From positions 1,986,501 through 2,050,500 of the forward strand of contig NZ_JAMQPV010000001.1 in assembly GCF_026151395.1 (NCBI RefSeq): a stretch of DNA of 64,000 nucleotides, written 5' to 3'. Below, piece after piece: positions 9,070-16,991 of the stretch. The position numbers were made by a program, and so were the translations under genes. This DNA is from Leptospira limi (lineage in GTDB: Bacteria > Spirochaetota > Leptospiria > Leptospirales > Leptospiraceae). The notes under the pieces were generated by a model that saw nothing but the letters and a program-made list of their open reading frames with translations, was not told the DNA's origin and made no database searches. How positions within the stretch are numbered: position 1 is the stretch's first letter; every line of letters starts with the position of its first letter.

Positions 9070-10333
9070 ACGGAAAAACTCGGTTATAAATCTTTTCCGA
9101 TGCACCTCTATTTTCTACAACAAAGTTTCGATTGATACTTCCCATCTTTTCCCTAAGTTCGCTGTTTTTTGTCAGTTCATAAAAATGGGAACAAAAATCT
9201 GATTCTGATACCGTTTTGAAAAGACCACCTAATTCTTGCATAACGAGTGCTTCTGGTGCGTTTTGGATTCTTGGACCTGTGATGATGGGAAGGCCTAAGG
9301 CAGCAGGTTCAATGGTATTGTGGATTCGGTTGTGAAAACCACCACCTACGTAAGCAAAACTAGCATATCGATACGCAAAAGCAAGAATCCCTAAAAGATC
9401 AAAAAGTAAAAATTTAGGAAGTGGTTCATTTTCTTTTAATTCAGAAAAAACTGTGACTGACCCATAACGTTGCAGTTTAGCTTTCCATTCTAACATCCGT
9501 TTGGATTCCCATTGGTGAGGGAATATCCAATAGGAATGATTGTCTGCATGTGTTTCTAAATAGTTTAAAAAATATGACTCACAGATTGGATACGTGGAAC
9601 CAAGGATCACTGGTTTGTTTGTTAAAAGATACTCTTTTTGTTTTTGTACGAATTCAGTAAAAATTGGATTTGGAAATTTTGTTTCCAATTTATTCCAAAC
9701 CGACTCAAACCTTGTGTCTCCTAAAACTAAAAAGTCAGAGTCTGTGGAAACCAAACCTTCAAATTCCTTGGCCATCAATTGGTGGCTTGGATAAATTCCA
9801 GAAAGGTATTGGAAGGAAGATTTGGTGAGAAGGCGAACCAATGGATTTTTCCTGGAAGACTGGGAAGACAAACTAGCACAACAAAGATAGGATTTTGTTC
9901 CAAACTGATTGGCTTTTTTTAAAAGATTGGGCCATGTATCCCAAGCCATGATGAATAAATATTTGGGTCGAAATTGTTTGAAGATTTTATTATAAGCAAA
10001 CGGTAAGTCAAAAGGCAAATAAAAGTAACAGTTTGCCAATGGGTCCAAAAAAGCAGATTCTTTTACGGAAGAGGAAAACACGGATTGGATGATAAATACT
10101 TCAGGCCGATGCCGGCGTATGGTTTCCGCTAATGCTTTTGCTTGGTCAAGTTCACCTACACTTGCCGAATGGAACCAGATCACAGTTTTACCATTGGGTG
10201 GATTTTTGTACAGAGAATCCAGAGAACGTTTCCGTTTGGAAATCTCAGTTCGGATTTTTTTGGAGAAGAGGGATACGAATTTTAATAAGATCCAAATTTT
10301 GAATAATAGAATGTTGTAAAAAAAATATACCAT
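9056..10333 (-). CDS. waaA: 3-deoxy-D-manno-octulosonic acid (Kdo) transferase
   Basis: A 425-residue GT30 glycosyltransferase that adds Kdo to lipid A precursor on the inner leaflet of the inner membrane. It begins with a hydrophobic membrane-associated N-terminus (MVYFFYNILLFKIWILLKFV), followed by WFHSASVGELDQAKAL, the GT-B N-domain signature carrying the catalytic Glu. The C-domain has the nucleotide-sugar motif VGGGFHNRIHNTIEPAALGLP, then GPRIQNAPEALVM. Length is typical. The gene shows that the organism makes Kdo-containing LPS. It sits between the FlaA-like gene (0 bp gap) and nadE (14 bp overlap), so these three are likely one operon. Confidence 0.93.
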   Translation of the reverse strand: MVYFFYNILLFKIWILLKFVSLFSKKIRTEISKRKRSLDSLYKNPPNGKTVIWFHSASVGELDQAKALAETIRRHRPEVFIIQSVFSSSVKESAFLDPLANCYFYLPFDLPFAYNKIFKQFRPKYLFIMAWDTWPNLLKKANQFGTKSYLCCASLSSQSSRKNPLVRLLTKSSFQYLSGIYPSHQLMAKEFEGLVSTDSDFLVLGDTRFESVWNKLETKFPNPIFTEFVQKQKEYLLTNKPVILGSTYPICESYFLNYLETHADNHSYWIFPHQWESKRMLEWKAKLQRYGSVTVFSELKENEPLPKFLLFDLLGILAFAYRYASFAYVGGGFHNRIHNTIEPAALGLPIITGPRIQNAPEALVMQELGGLFKTVSESDFCSHFYELTKNSELREKMGSINRNFVVENRGASEKIYNRVFPYDKI

Positions 10334-11083
10334 TTAGCGTTTGTTACCCCAAGTATCATTTACTTCCGAACCTGGATAACTAAAAGTACGTTTATCAATC
10401 ACAAAACAAAGATTATCAAAATACAAATGGAACTCACCTTTTTTTTGAGAAGCCAAACTTTTTAATCGAAAGGATGAAAACGAGATAGGAAACGACATCG
10501 ATTGGATGAGCCTCGTATTTTCTTTTGGCAAAGTGATTTTAAATTCAAGCCTTCGCCAACCTACAAAATTGAGAGTTCCCAAATCAAAATACAAGTCCTT
10601 CGATTTTTTTTGTGAGAGTCCCATACTCAAATTGATATGATGACCTTCAGAATACACCCAAAGGATCCCTTGGATGGGCATCCCTAATGGGAGAAGGACT
10701 GGTTCTTTTGGTCTGATTTCCCAATGGTCAAGTCGTGGGTTTTCTACATAACTTTGTAATAGGAAACTGGTTTGGTTTTGTAAGTTGGGATAACCTGATT
10801 CTTTTAGTAATTTTGTTTCTTCTAAAAACGCATCTGATTTGGCAACGGAGGCGGCAAATTGTGTTTCGGCCAAAAAGGAATCCACACGGTAAAAATCCCA
10901 TGGCCTTTCGCCTTCAAAGTCTTCGACAAGGTAGAGTAGGTAATGACTGTCCATTGCCAGAGCTGATTTTAAAATCTGGACGCGGCCGAGTTCGTCTGGG
11001 TCATGGGGTCTCGGAAGAGACAGAAGACTGGCAAAACTCAGTAAGAAACCTAGAAAGAATGTGATTTTTTTTATGATCTGCAT
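10334..11083 (-). CDS. FlaA-family flagellar filament outer-layer (sheath) protein
   Basis: A 249-residue exported protein with signal peptide MQIIKKITFFLGFLLSFASLLSL. The spirochete FlaA pattern is visible: YLVEDFEGERPWDF near residue 52, LPLGMPIQGILWVYSEGHHINLSMGL in the middle, FDLGTLNFVGWRRLEFKIT, and the late FHLYFDNLCFVID strand. FlaA proteins coat the FlaB core of periplasmic flagella. It abuts the Kdo transferase gene, not other fla genes, so it may be a divergent third FlaA copy and not the main sheath protein. It is somewhat shorter than FlaA1/FlaA2-type proteins. Confidence 0.78.
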   Translation of the reverse strand: MQIIKKITFFLGFLLSFASLLSLPRPHDPDELGRVQILKSALAMDSHYLLYLVEDFEGERPWDFYRVDSFLAETQFAASVAKSDAFLEETKLLKESGYPNLQNQTSFLLQSYVENPRLDHWEIRPKEPVLLPLGMPIQGILWVYSEGHHINLSMGLSQKKSKDLYFDLGTLNFVGWRRLEFKITLPKENTRLIQSMSFPISFSSFRLKSLASQKKGEFHLYFDNLCFVIDKRTFSYPGSEVNDTWGNKR

Positions 11084-11152
11084 GATTTCTCACTTTTCGA
11101 AAGCGCAAAAACGTGTACTCTATCCGTATCAAAGGAAAGGAATCCGCACGTC

Positions 11153-11962
11153 ATGGGCCGCCGCGACAATTTGAAAATACTCACAACTGCCATTCTAGTG
11201 GTCCTACTTCTTTCATCGTTCATTTTCGCATTTATCTATAGGAATGAAATTTACCAAAAACTCCAAACCATCGGAAAAAACAAAGAAGTTGAGATGGTTG
11301 ACCGAGAAATCACCAAATCACCCGATTCCATGACTCCTCCGAAAGATCTTATGGACGAGTCGAACGCGAGAGAAACTAGGGAAGACCGTTCCAAACTCCC
11401 TGACCTTCCGAGTTTGGATGATATGGAACCAGATTCGGAAAGACCGAGGTCTGTCTCTGTTGCAAACGGTGCCAAAACTAGAGACACAAAAGACAGTGGA
11501 TCTCGGTTACAAGAAAAACTAGACCAAGTGGAAGAACAAATTTCCCCCAAAGAAAACAAAGAGTCTCCAAAGCAGAACACAAAGGAAGTTGTGAAAAAAC
11601 AATCTTTGGGTGAAACACCACAAGTCACTTTCAAAAACAAAGAAGAGTTCGTTTCGGAACCTAAAACAACGGTTCTAAAATCAAAACAAGGAAAACTTGT
11701 CAAAGAAACTTCTAACGTAAGTCCAAAGTCGAAACGTAAAAAAACAAATTCCAAACTCAGTCACAAATCACAATCCACGACTTATAAAGAAACGAGTGTG
11801 AGTAAAAAGACAAGTTCCAAACAAACTGGTAATTCGTCTTCCTTGGAAGTTCGGATGAAAGAAGTGGAACAAAAACTAAACTCTTCCAACGATCGAAATG
11901 AAAAACGATTTATGGAGATCGAACGTAGAATTGATTCCTTAGAAAAAGCTTTAGCTAAGTAA
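11153..11962 (+). CDS. Membrane-anchored Lys/Ser/Glu-rich protein with C-terminal coiled coil
   Basis: One N-terminal membrane helix (LTTAILVVLLLSSFIFAFIY, about residues 11-30) is followed by ~200 residues of low-complexity, probably disordered sequence rich in Lys, Ser, Thr and Glu. It ends in a short clear heptad coiled coil (LEVRMKEVEQKLNSSNDRNE, then EIERRIDSLEKALAK). This layout suits an inner-membrane tether reaching into the periplasm, ending in an oligomerisation motif. It lies 2 bp before yggS and is divergent from the FlaA-like gene. The ATG at 11153 is 70 bp from that gene's start. No family recognised. Confidence 0.72.
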   Translation: MGRRDNLKILTTAILVVLLLSSFIFAFIYRNEIYQKLQTIGKNKEVEMVDREITKSPDSMTPPKDLMDESNARETREDRSKLPDLPSLDDMEPDSERPRSVSVANGAKTRDTKDSGSRLQEKLDQVEEQISPKENKESPKQNTKEVVKKQSLGETPQVTFKNKEEFVSEPKTTVLKSKQGKLVKETSNVSPKSKRKKTNSKLSHKSQSTTYKETSVSKKTSSKQTGNSSSLEVRMKEVEQKLNSSNDRNEKRFMEIERRIDSLEKALAK

Positions 11963-11964
11963 TC

Positions 11965-12663
11965 GTGTCAGATTACATCTCGGTATACCAGTCCATCCAA
12001 AACGAAATGAATTCCCTTTCCCAAGGGAATCCTCCAACACTCATAGCGGTATCCAAAACGAAACCCTATGAAGTAGTGAAGGAAGCTTACCTCCAAGGAA
12101 TTCGAGAATTTGGAGAAAACTACATCCCAGAAGCCATTGATAAGTTCACTCGATTACGGGGAGAATTTCCAGAGTCAGAATCAAGTGTACATGTCCATCA
12201 CATTGGACCCGTACAATCAGGAACCTTGCGTAAGTTATTTGGTGTTTTTTCTTATACACATGGTGTGGGATCTTTTTCTAGTCTTGGTGAACTATTAAAA
12301 CGAGCTGAAAAAGAAAAAAAGAAAATTCGTTATTTTTTACAAACAAACCTGACAAATGAGAATACCAAACATGGTTTTAGTTTAGAAACGATTCTAACAA
12401 ACAAAGATGAGTTAAACAAATACCAGAACGAATATTGTGTTTGGGAAGGGTTTATGGGAATGGGACCTTCTTCGGGAGATCCCATTCTAACTAAAGAGGT
12501 TTTCACAAAGTTGGCTCAGTTCCGTGAAGAACATTTTCCAGACCAAAAACTTTCTATGGGTATGAGTGGGGATTATGTGTTGGCGGTAAAACTTGGATCA
12601 AACTTTGTTCGGATTGGATCAAAAATATTTGGAGAAAGGGATTATGGCACACACTCCGTTTAA
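11965..12663 (+). CDS. yggS: YggS-family PLP homeostasis protein
   Basis: A 232-residue fold-III PLP-binding protein. TLIAVSKTKP holds the PLP lysine (Lys31). FGENYIPEAIDKF, HHIGPVQSGTLRKLF, FLQTNLTNENTKHGF, GFMGMGPSSGDP and LSMGMSGDYVLAVKLGSNFVRIGSKIFGERDY follow in the expected order. YggS proteins carry PLP and influence B6 and amino-acid homeostasis; no catalytic activity is firmly assigned. It starts with GTG 2 bp after the preceding stop and overlaps proC by 20 bp. The yggS-proC pair is a very common arrangement in bacteria. Confidence 0.93.
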   Translation: MSDYISVYQSIQNEMNSLSQGNPPTLIAVSKTKPYEVVKEAYLQGIREFGENYIPEAIDKFTRLRGEFPESESSVHVHHIGPVQSGTLRKLFGVFSYTHGVGSFSSLGELLKRAEKEKKKIRYFLQTNLTNENTKHGFSLETILTNKDELNKYQNEYCVWEGFMGMGPSSGDPILTKEVFTKLAQFREEHFPDQKLSMGMSGDYVLAVKLGSNFVRIGSKIFGERDYGTHSV

Positions 12664-13435
12664 AACAGTTGGGATGGTGGGACTTGGAAAAATGGGAGGA
12701 GCCATTGCCAAAGCACTTTTGGCCCAAGGAACAAAACTATTTGCATTTGATCCCAACCTAAAACAATCTCCTATCGAAGGTGTTAGTTTGGTTTCTACCT
12801 TGGATGCATTAGAAAAGGAAGCAGGTTTGTTTGTGATCGCAGTGAAACCAAATCTTGTGGAGCCAGTCCTTGGAGAATTTACGAAACCTGCGATTTTTGT
12901 TTCCATTGCAGCAGGTATTTCTTATGGACAGTTGGTGAATGCCGCTCCGAAGGCATCCACTTGTGTACGAGTGATGCCGAATTTACCTCTTGTTTCCAAT
13001 CGTGGTGCGATGGGGTATTATTGTGAGGACGAGGCAGTGTCCCATACCGAACGACTTTTTTATGGAATGGGAGAAACAATCCGCATTGGGAAAGAATCCC
13101 TAATGGATGCGGTCACTGGATTGTCTGGGTCAGGTCCTGCCTATGTGCTTACATTTTTGCAAGCTATGGCAGAAGCGGGGTTACAAGAGGGTCTCAGTTA
13201 TGAGGAATCTTTGGCTCTTGCGATGGAAACCATAGAAGGAACTCTTGTGTATTTCCGTGACTTACGTTCCAAAGACCACACTCTTCATCCAATGGAAGTG
13301 CGCAATTGGGTGACTTCCCCTGGTGGGACTACCATTCATGGACTGGATGCTTTGGAACGAGGCGGTTTTTCTACCGCAGTTCGGGATGCTGTTCGGAGAG
13401 CAACAGAGAGAAGTAAAGAATTGGGAAAGGGATAA
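12644..13435 (+). CDS. proC: Pyrroline-5-carboxylate reductase
   Basis: A 263-residue NAD(P)H enzyme making L-proline from pyrroline-5-carboxylate. The N-terminal Rossmann motif TVGMVGLGKMGGAIAKAL, the VRVMPNLPLVSNRGAMGYY segment and the C-terminal family signature (VTGLSGSGPAYVLTFLQAMA, then VTSPGGTTIHGLDALERGGF) are complete. The start is the ATG at 12644, preceded by GGAGAAAGGG. A longer frame begins at 12593 inside yggS but adds no conserved residues. Translation is probably coupled to yggS through the 20-bp overlap. Confidence 0.95.
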   Translation: MAHTPFKTVGMVGLGKMGGAIAKALLAQGTKLFAFDPNLKQSPIEGVSLVSTLDALEKEAGLFVIAVKPNLVEPVLGEFTKPAIFVSIAAGISYGQLVNAAPKASTCVRVMPNLPLVSNRGAMGYYCEDEAVSHTERLFYGMGETIRIGKESLMDAVTGLSGSGPAYVLTFLQAMAEAGLQEGLSYEESLALAMETIEGTLVYFRDLRSKDHTLHPMEVRNWVTSPGGTTIHGLDALERGGFSTAVRDAVRRATERSKELGKG

Positions 13436-13441
13436 TAACGG

Positions 13442-13516
<75 letters not shown>

Positions 13517-13524
13517 ATACGACC

Positions 13525-13552
13525 ATTATTTTTAAGATTCGTTTATTGTCAA
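13525..13552 (-). promoter_or_regulatory. Probable promoter of the initiator tRNA gene
   Basis: On the minus strand a perfect TTGACA (plus-strand 13547-13552) lies 16 bp before AATAAT (13525-13530), which matches the -10 consensus at five of six positions. The mature tRNA begins 10 bp after that hexamer, leaving room for only a few nucleotides of leader. The arrangement suits a strong stable-RNA promoter. Confidence 0.65.
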
Positions 13553-13681
13553 CAAAATGAATAAAGAAACTTTCTATTTCCAAACCTGGTTTAAATTTAT
13601 CGATTTCCGCCAAAATCTTACTTTACATGTGTCAAATATAACGAATGATTCCTATCTTATATAGAATTCTGGCGGTGCGTT

Positions 13682-14743
13682 TTGTCTTTTAAAGAAAACA
13701 CTGATATCGTTTTTGAGCATTACGAAAAAAAAATCTACGACCAAAAACAACTACTGGAAATCTCCCGTGCATTAAATTCCACGTTAGACTATAAGTACTT
13801 AATTGATGCAATTCTTAACATCTGTTTGGCGCAGTTGCAGACTCTACATGCCGCCATGTATCTTGAGCCAGAAATTGACCTAGGAATTTTTAAATTAGAA
13901 CCCCAATCGATCAAAGGATTTGAGTTAAGCACTGACGAACAAAACTACGAAATCAAAATCGATAGCCCACTCATCCATTATTTTGAAGAAAAACCAAAAG
14001 CCATCACAATGGACCAAATCCTGCAAATGGAAGTCCTAAACAAAATTCCTGATATTGAGTACCTTCGTAAAATGGGAGCAGAAATCCTTGTCCCTCTGAA
14101 TGCGAAGGGTAAGGTCAATGGGTTACTTGTCCTTGGGGACAAGATGACTTCCGAAGAATTTTTAGAAGATGAAAAAGAATTTATGACAACCCTTGCCAAC
14201 CTTGCAGGGATTGCCGTGGACAATGCAAGACTCTATGAACTTGCCACAGTGGATATGATGACGGGTTTAAAAATCCATCACTACTTCCAAACCAAACTCA
14301 AAGAAGAAATGGAACGTTGCCGTAAAAAAGGTACCAAATTATCGCTTTTATTTACCGATGTGGACAAATTCAAAACGTTCAATGATACCTATGGCCACCA
14401 AGCCGGGGATGTTGTCCTCATCGAAGTAGCTAAACAACTTATTGGGAAAGCACAACGACACCATATCCCCGCACGGTATGGTGGAGAAGAGTTTTGCCTT
14501 GTGATGCCTGGTGCCACAGAAGAGGAAGCGATTGCCAAAGGCGAAGAAATCCGTAAAGCAGTGGAAGAGATGGTGGTCAAAAATCCAAACGATGGTTCAG
14601 ACTTAAAAGTCACACTTTCCGTTGGGGTTTCTAGTTTTCGTGCCACTGACAGAAACAATAAAGACCTCATTGAACGTGCGGACAAAGCCCTGTACCAAGC
14701 CAAACATTCTGGTCGAAACCGCACAATTTGTTATAAAGATTAG
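13682..14743 (+). CDS. GAF-GGDEF diguanylate cyclase
   Basis: A 353-residue soluble protein with an N-terminal coiled helix (YEKKIYDQKQLLEISRALNS), a GAF-type sensor (about 30-185, with LVPLNAKGKVNGLLVLGDK and FMTTLANLAGIAVDNARLYE) and a C-terminal GGDEF domain (about 190-353). The active-site loop reads ARYGGEEFCLVMPG, and the metal/substrate motif LLFTDVDKFKTFNDTYGHQAGD is intact, so it should make c-di-GMP from GTP. The inhibitory RxxD site before GGEEF is absent (QRHHIPARYGG). The start is TTG at 13682 with GGCGG just upstream; no ATG is available before the conserved N-terminal helix. The GAF ligand is unknown. Confidence 0.9.
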   Translation: MSFKENTDIVFEHYEKKIYDQKQLLEISRALNSTLDYKYLIDAILNICLAQLQTLHAAMYLEPEIDLGIFKLEPQSIKGFELSTDEQNYEIKIDSPLIHYFEEKPKAITMDQILQMEVLNKIPDIEYLRKMGAEILVPLNAKGKVNGLLVLGDKMTSEEFLEDEKEFMTTLANLAGIAVDNARLYELATVDMMTGLKIHHYFQTKLKEEMERCRKKGTKLSLLFTDVDKFKTFNDTYGHQAGDVVLIEVAKQLIGKAQRHHIPARYGGEEFCLVMPGATEEEAIAKGEEIRKAVEEMVVKNPNDGSDLKVTLSVGVSSFRATDRNNKDLIERADKALYQAKHSGRNRTICYKD

Positions 14744-14765
14744 GAAAATAGCCGATGGGTAGAGT

Positions 14766-14993
14766 ATGGCAGAACCTGCATACCTACTCAAAGACCTCTC
14801 TCCCTCTGTTCCCTCAGATGTGTACGAATCTATCCGTAACCGTGCCCTTGGGTTGTCTTCCTTCAACTTCCAACCTTACTCTTGTTTCATTGAATACAAA
14901 ACAAAAGATGCAAACACAGGGATTGAATACAGAGATTGTACGGTAGATTATTCCAGATGCCCACATTCTCGTTGTATCAAAAAATTGGTTTAG
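14766..14993 (+). CDS. Small Cys-containing hypothetical protein (75 aa)
   Basis: A 75-residue frame starting with ATG 22 bp after the GGDEF gene and preceded by GATGGGTAGAG. The sequence has no signal peptide; the C-terminal half (YSCFIEYKTKDANTG, then YRDCTVDYSRCPHSRCIKK) carries four cysteines, three in the last 20 residues, which could bind a metal. It overlaps the start of the aspartyl-protease gene by 37 bp in another frame. No family recognised. Codon use looks native, but the gene is short and the call is tentative. Confidence 0.55.
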   Translation: MAEPAYLLKDLSPSVPSDVYESIRNRALGLSSFNFQPYSCFIEYKTKDANTGIEYRDCTVDYSRCPHSRCIKKLV

Positions 14994-15847
14994 TCTCTCT
15001 TAGCATCTGTTTGTGGGTGTGTCTGCCAACCCCCACAAAAAAAGAATTCAAAACATCAGAAACGATTCCTTCTCCTTTTCGTTTTCCTCGAAGCCTTCCT
15101 CCGCATACCAAAATACAAGTGTTAGATACTGGGATTTCCCTTTTACTCCTTGGGTTCCAATCAGGGAATGAAACCTTTTCTTTTTTATGGGATACAGGTT
15201 CTAATATCAGTTTTTATGAAGGATCAGATTCTACCATTTCCAAAGAATTCCAAATTGGTGGACAAGTTGTGATGATCCGAAGGGGAGAAGGGATTTTACC
15301 CAAAGGCATCCAAGGACTTGTGGGCCTTGATTTCTTCCGCGGGACTTGTATCTTTTGGGACCAAAAGGACTTGTATTGGTTTTCGGGAAACTCACCTTTT
15401 TGTGTCCACCCAGATGCATACCTGGGCACCCAATTGAAAATCCTTTCTACCATACAGAAAGGTGAACATACATTTGTATCCTTTGAATACCCAAAATCCT
15501 ACCAATCCTATGCCCATATCGATACAGGTGCTTCCCTCAGTTTGTTACCCAAAGGAGGGGACGATGAGTTTTTAGGGGAAAGGAGAGTCTTTCGGCCAGG
15601 GAATTCCATTCTCAGCATGAACCACTGGAGGTCCATGGAACCATTGACTCTCATTGCCAAATCGGGATTTCGGGAAGATTACCAGAACGTTGAGTTTCTA
15701 ACAGGAATTTCACTTGAGAATTTCCATTTATCAGGGGACAAGGATAAGGAAGAGGGTTGGGTGATTGGGCTTGGTATTTTGAGGACTCGTCCTCTGTTTT
15801 GGGATTTTTCTCGGAACCGTATCGGGATCATCCACCAAGAGAACTAA
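14957..15847 (+). CDS. Tandem retropepsin-like aspartyl protease, membrane or lipid anchored
   Basis: About 296 residues. An N-terminal hydrophobic segment (IGLVSLSICLWVCLP) is a signal or anchor, possibly lipidated at Cys22. Two clan-AA aspartyl-protease half-domains follow in one chain: the first with FLWDTGSNISFY (Asp79) and IQGLVGLDFFRG, the second with AHIDTGASLSLLP (Asp189) and WVIGLGILRTRPLFWDFSRNRI. Both show the fold's hydrophobic-DTG(S/A) and late hydrophobic-Gly motif. Two DTG sites in one chain could make a pepsin-like active site without dimerisation. The ATG at 14957 was chosen over an upstream TTG at 14936. It lies 1 bp before mnmA. Confidence 0.75.
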   Translation: MPTFSLYQKIGLVSLSICLWVCLPTPTKKEFKTSETIPSPFRFPRSLPPHTKIQVLDTGISLLLLGFQSGNETFSFLWDTGSNISFYEGSDSTISKEFQIGGQVVMIRRGEGILPKGIQGLVGLDFFRGTCIFWDQKDLYWFSGNSPFCVHPDAYLGTQLKILSTIQKGEHTFVSFEYPKSYQSYAHIDTGASLSLLPKGGDDEFLGERRVFRPGNSILSMNHWRSMEPLTLIAKSGFREDYQNVEFLTGISLENFHLSGDKDKEEGWVIGLGILRTRPLFWDFSRNRIGIIHQEN

Positions 15848-15848
15848 G

Positions 15849-16991
15849 GTGAAAGAAAAAGAAAAAATCATAGTGGCGATGAGTGGTGGCGTAGACAGTG
15901 CTGTTGCAGCGGGCCTTCTCATGGAAGAAGGTTACGATGTCATTGGTGTCAACCTTAGGACTTGGGAATACGAAGCACCTGCTTGTGATACCACTAAAAA
16001 ATCCTGTTGTTCCCCAGAAGACATTCGGGATGCCCGTGATGTAGGTCTTTCTCTAAACATTCCGTTTTACGTCATCAAAATGGAAAAGGTATTTGGAGAA
16101 CGAGTGATCGATCGTTTTATCAGTGATTATAAAGATGGACGAACACCAAATCCTTGTGTAGAGTGTAACACCTTTGTGAAGTTTGGTGCTTTGTTTGAAC
16201 AAGCTAAAAAATTAGGAATTGATAAAATCGCCACTGGCCATTATGCACGAGTGATTGAAGTGGATGGTAGGTATGCCATTCGGAATGCAGTTGATATGAA
16301 AAAAAATCAAACGTACTATTTGTACGGTTTGTCCCAAGAAAATATCAAAAATACAGTTTTCCCTTTAGGTGAGATGGACAAGGCACAGGTTCGAGAAATC
16401 GCCAAGCGTATGGGTCTCCCCGTTGCCGAAAAACCAGAGTCACAAGAAATTTGTTTTATCCCAGAAAATGATTATAGGTCTTTCCTTAAAAAAAAGGGAA
16501 TTCAGTTTACCCCAGGATTTTTTAAATTAGCTTCCGGCCAAATCATTGGCAAACACCAAGGAAAGGAAGGTTTCACCATTGGCCAAAGAAAAGGCCTTGG
16601 GATCGCCTGGAAAAATCCACTCTATGTTCTTTCCATTGAAGATGATGGAACTGTTATATTAGGAGAGGAAGAAGAAACTGTTTCTGAATCTTTTGTCTTG
16701 GAAGAAATCACCTACCAAGCATTAGCACCTCTGTCTCCAGGACAATCCCTCGAAATGAAGGTACAAATCCGGTATAGAAGTGCACCTGTTCATTGTAAGG
16801 TGACTTCACTTGGTGATACTTGGAAAGTTGAATTTTTAGAAGATGTAAAAAGTGTAACACCTGGTCAGTCCGCTACGTTCTATCCAACAAACGGAGATTA
16901 TCTTTATGCTGGTGGAATCATCCAAAAAGGTTCCATCACACGTAAAGTGAAATCAAACATCGAAGTTTCTAGGGAGAGTGTTCCCATTTGA
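15849..16991 (+). CDS. mnmA: tRNA-specific 2-thiouridylase
   Basis: A 380-residue enzyme that adds sulfur to U34 of tRNA-Glu, -Gln and -Lys with ATP. The PP-loop IIVAMSGGVDSAVAAGLL (residues 7-24), the catalytic pair Cys103 in NPCVECN and Cys202 in ESQEICFIPEN, and the tRNA-binding GHYARV motif are present; the C-terminal beta-barrel contains TIGQRKGLG and PGQSATFY. It starts with GTG at 15849 and overlaps the next gene by 4 bp (ATTTGAAATC region). All expected residues are intact. Confidence 0.95.
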   Translation: MKEKEKIIVAMSGGVDSAVAAGLLMEEGYDVIGVNLRTWEYEAPACDTTKKSCCSPEDIRDARDVGLSLNIPFYVIKMEKVFGERVIDRFISDYKDGRTPNPCVECNTFVKFGALFEQAKKLGIDKIATGHYARVIEVDGRYAIRNAVDMKKNQTYYLYGLSQENIKNTVFPLGEMDKAQVREIAKRMGLPVAEKPESQEICFIPENDYRSFLKKKGIQFTPGFFKLASGQIIGKHQGKEGFTIGQRKGLGIAWKNPLYVLSIEDDGTVILGEEEETVSESFVLEEITYQALAPLSPGQSLEMKVQIRYRSAPVHCKVTSLGDTWKVEFLEDVKSVTPGQSATFYPTNGDYLYAGGIIQKGSITRKVKSNIEVSRESVPI

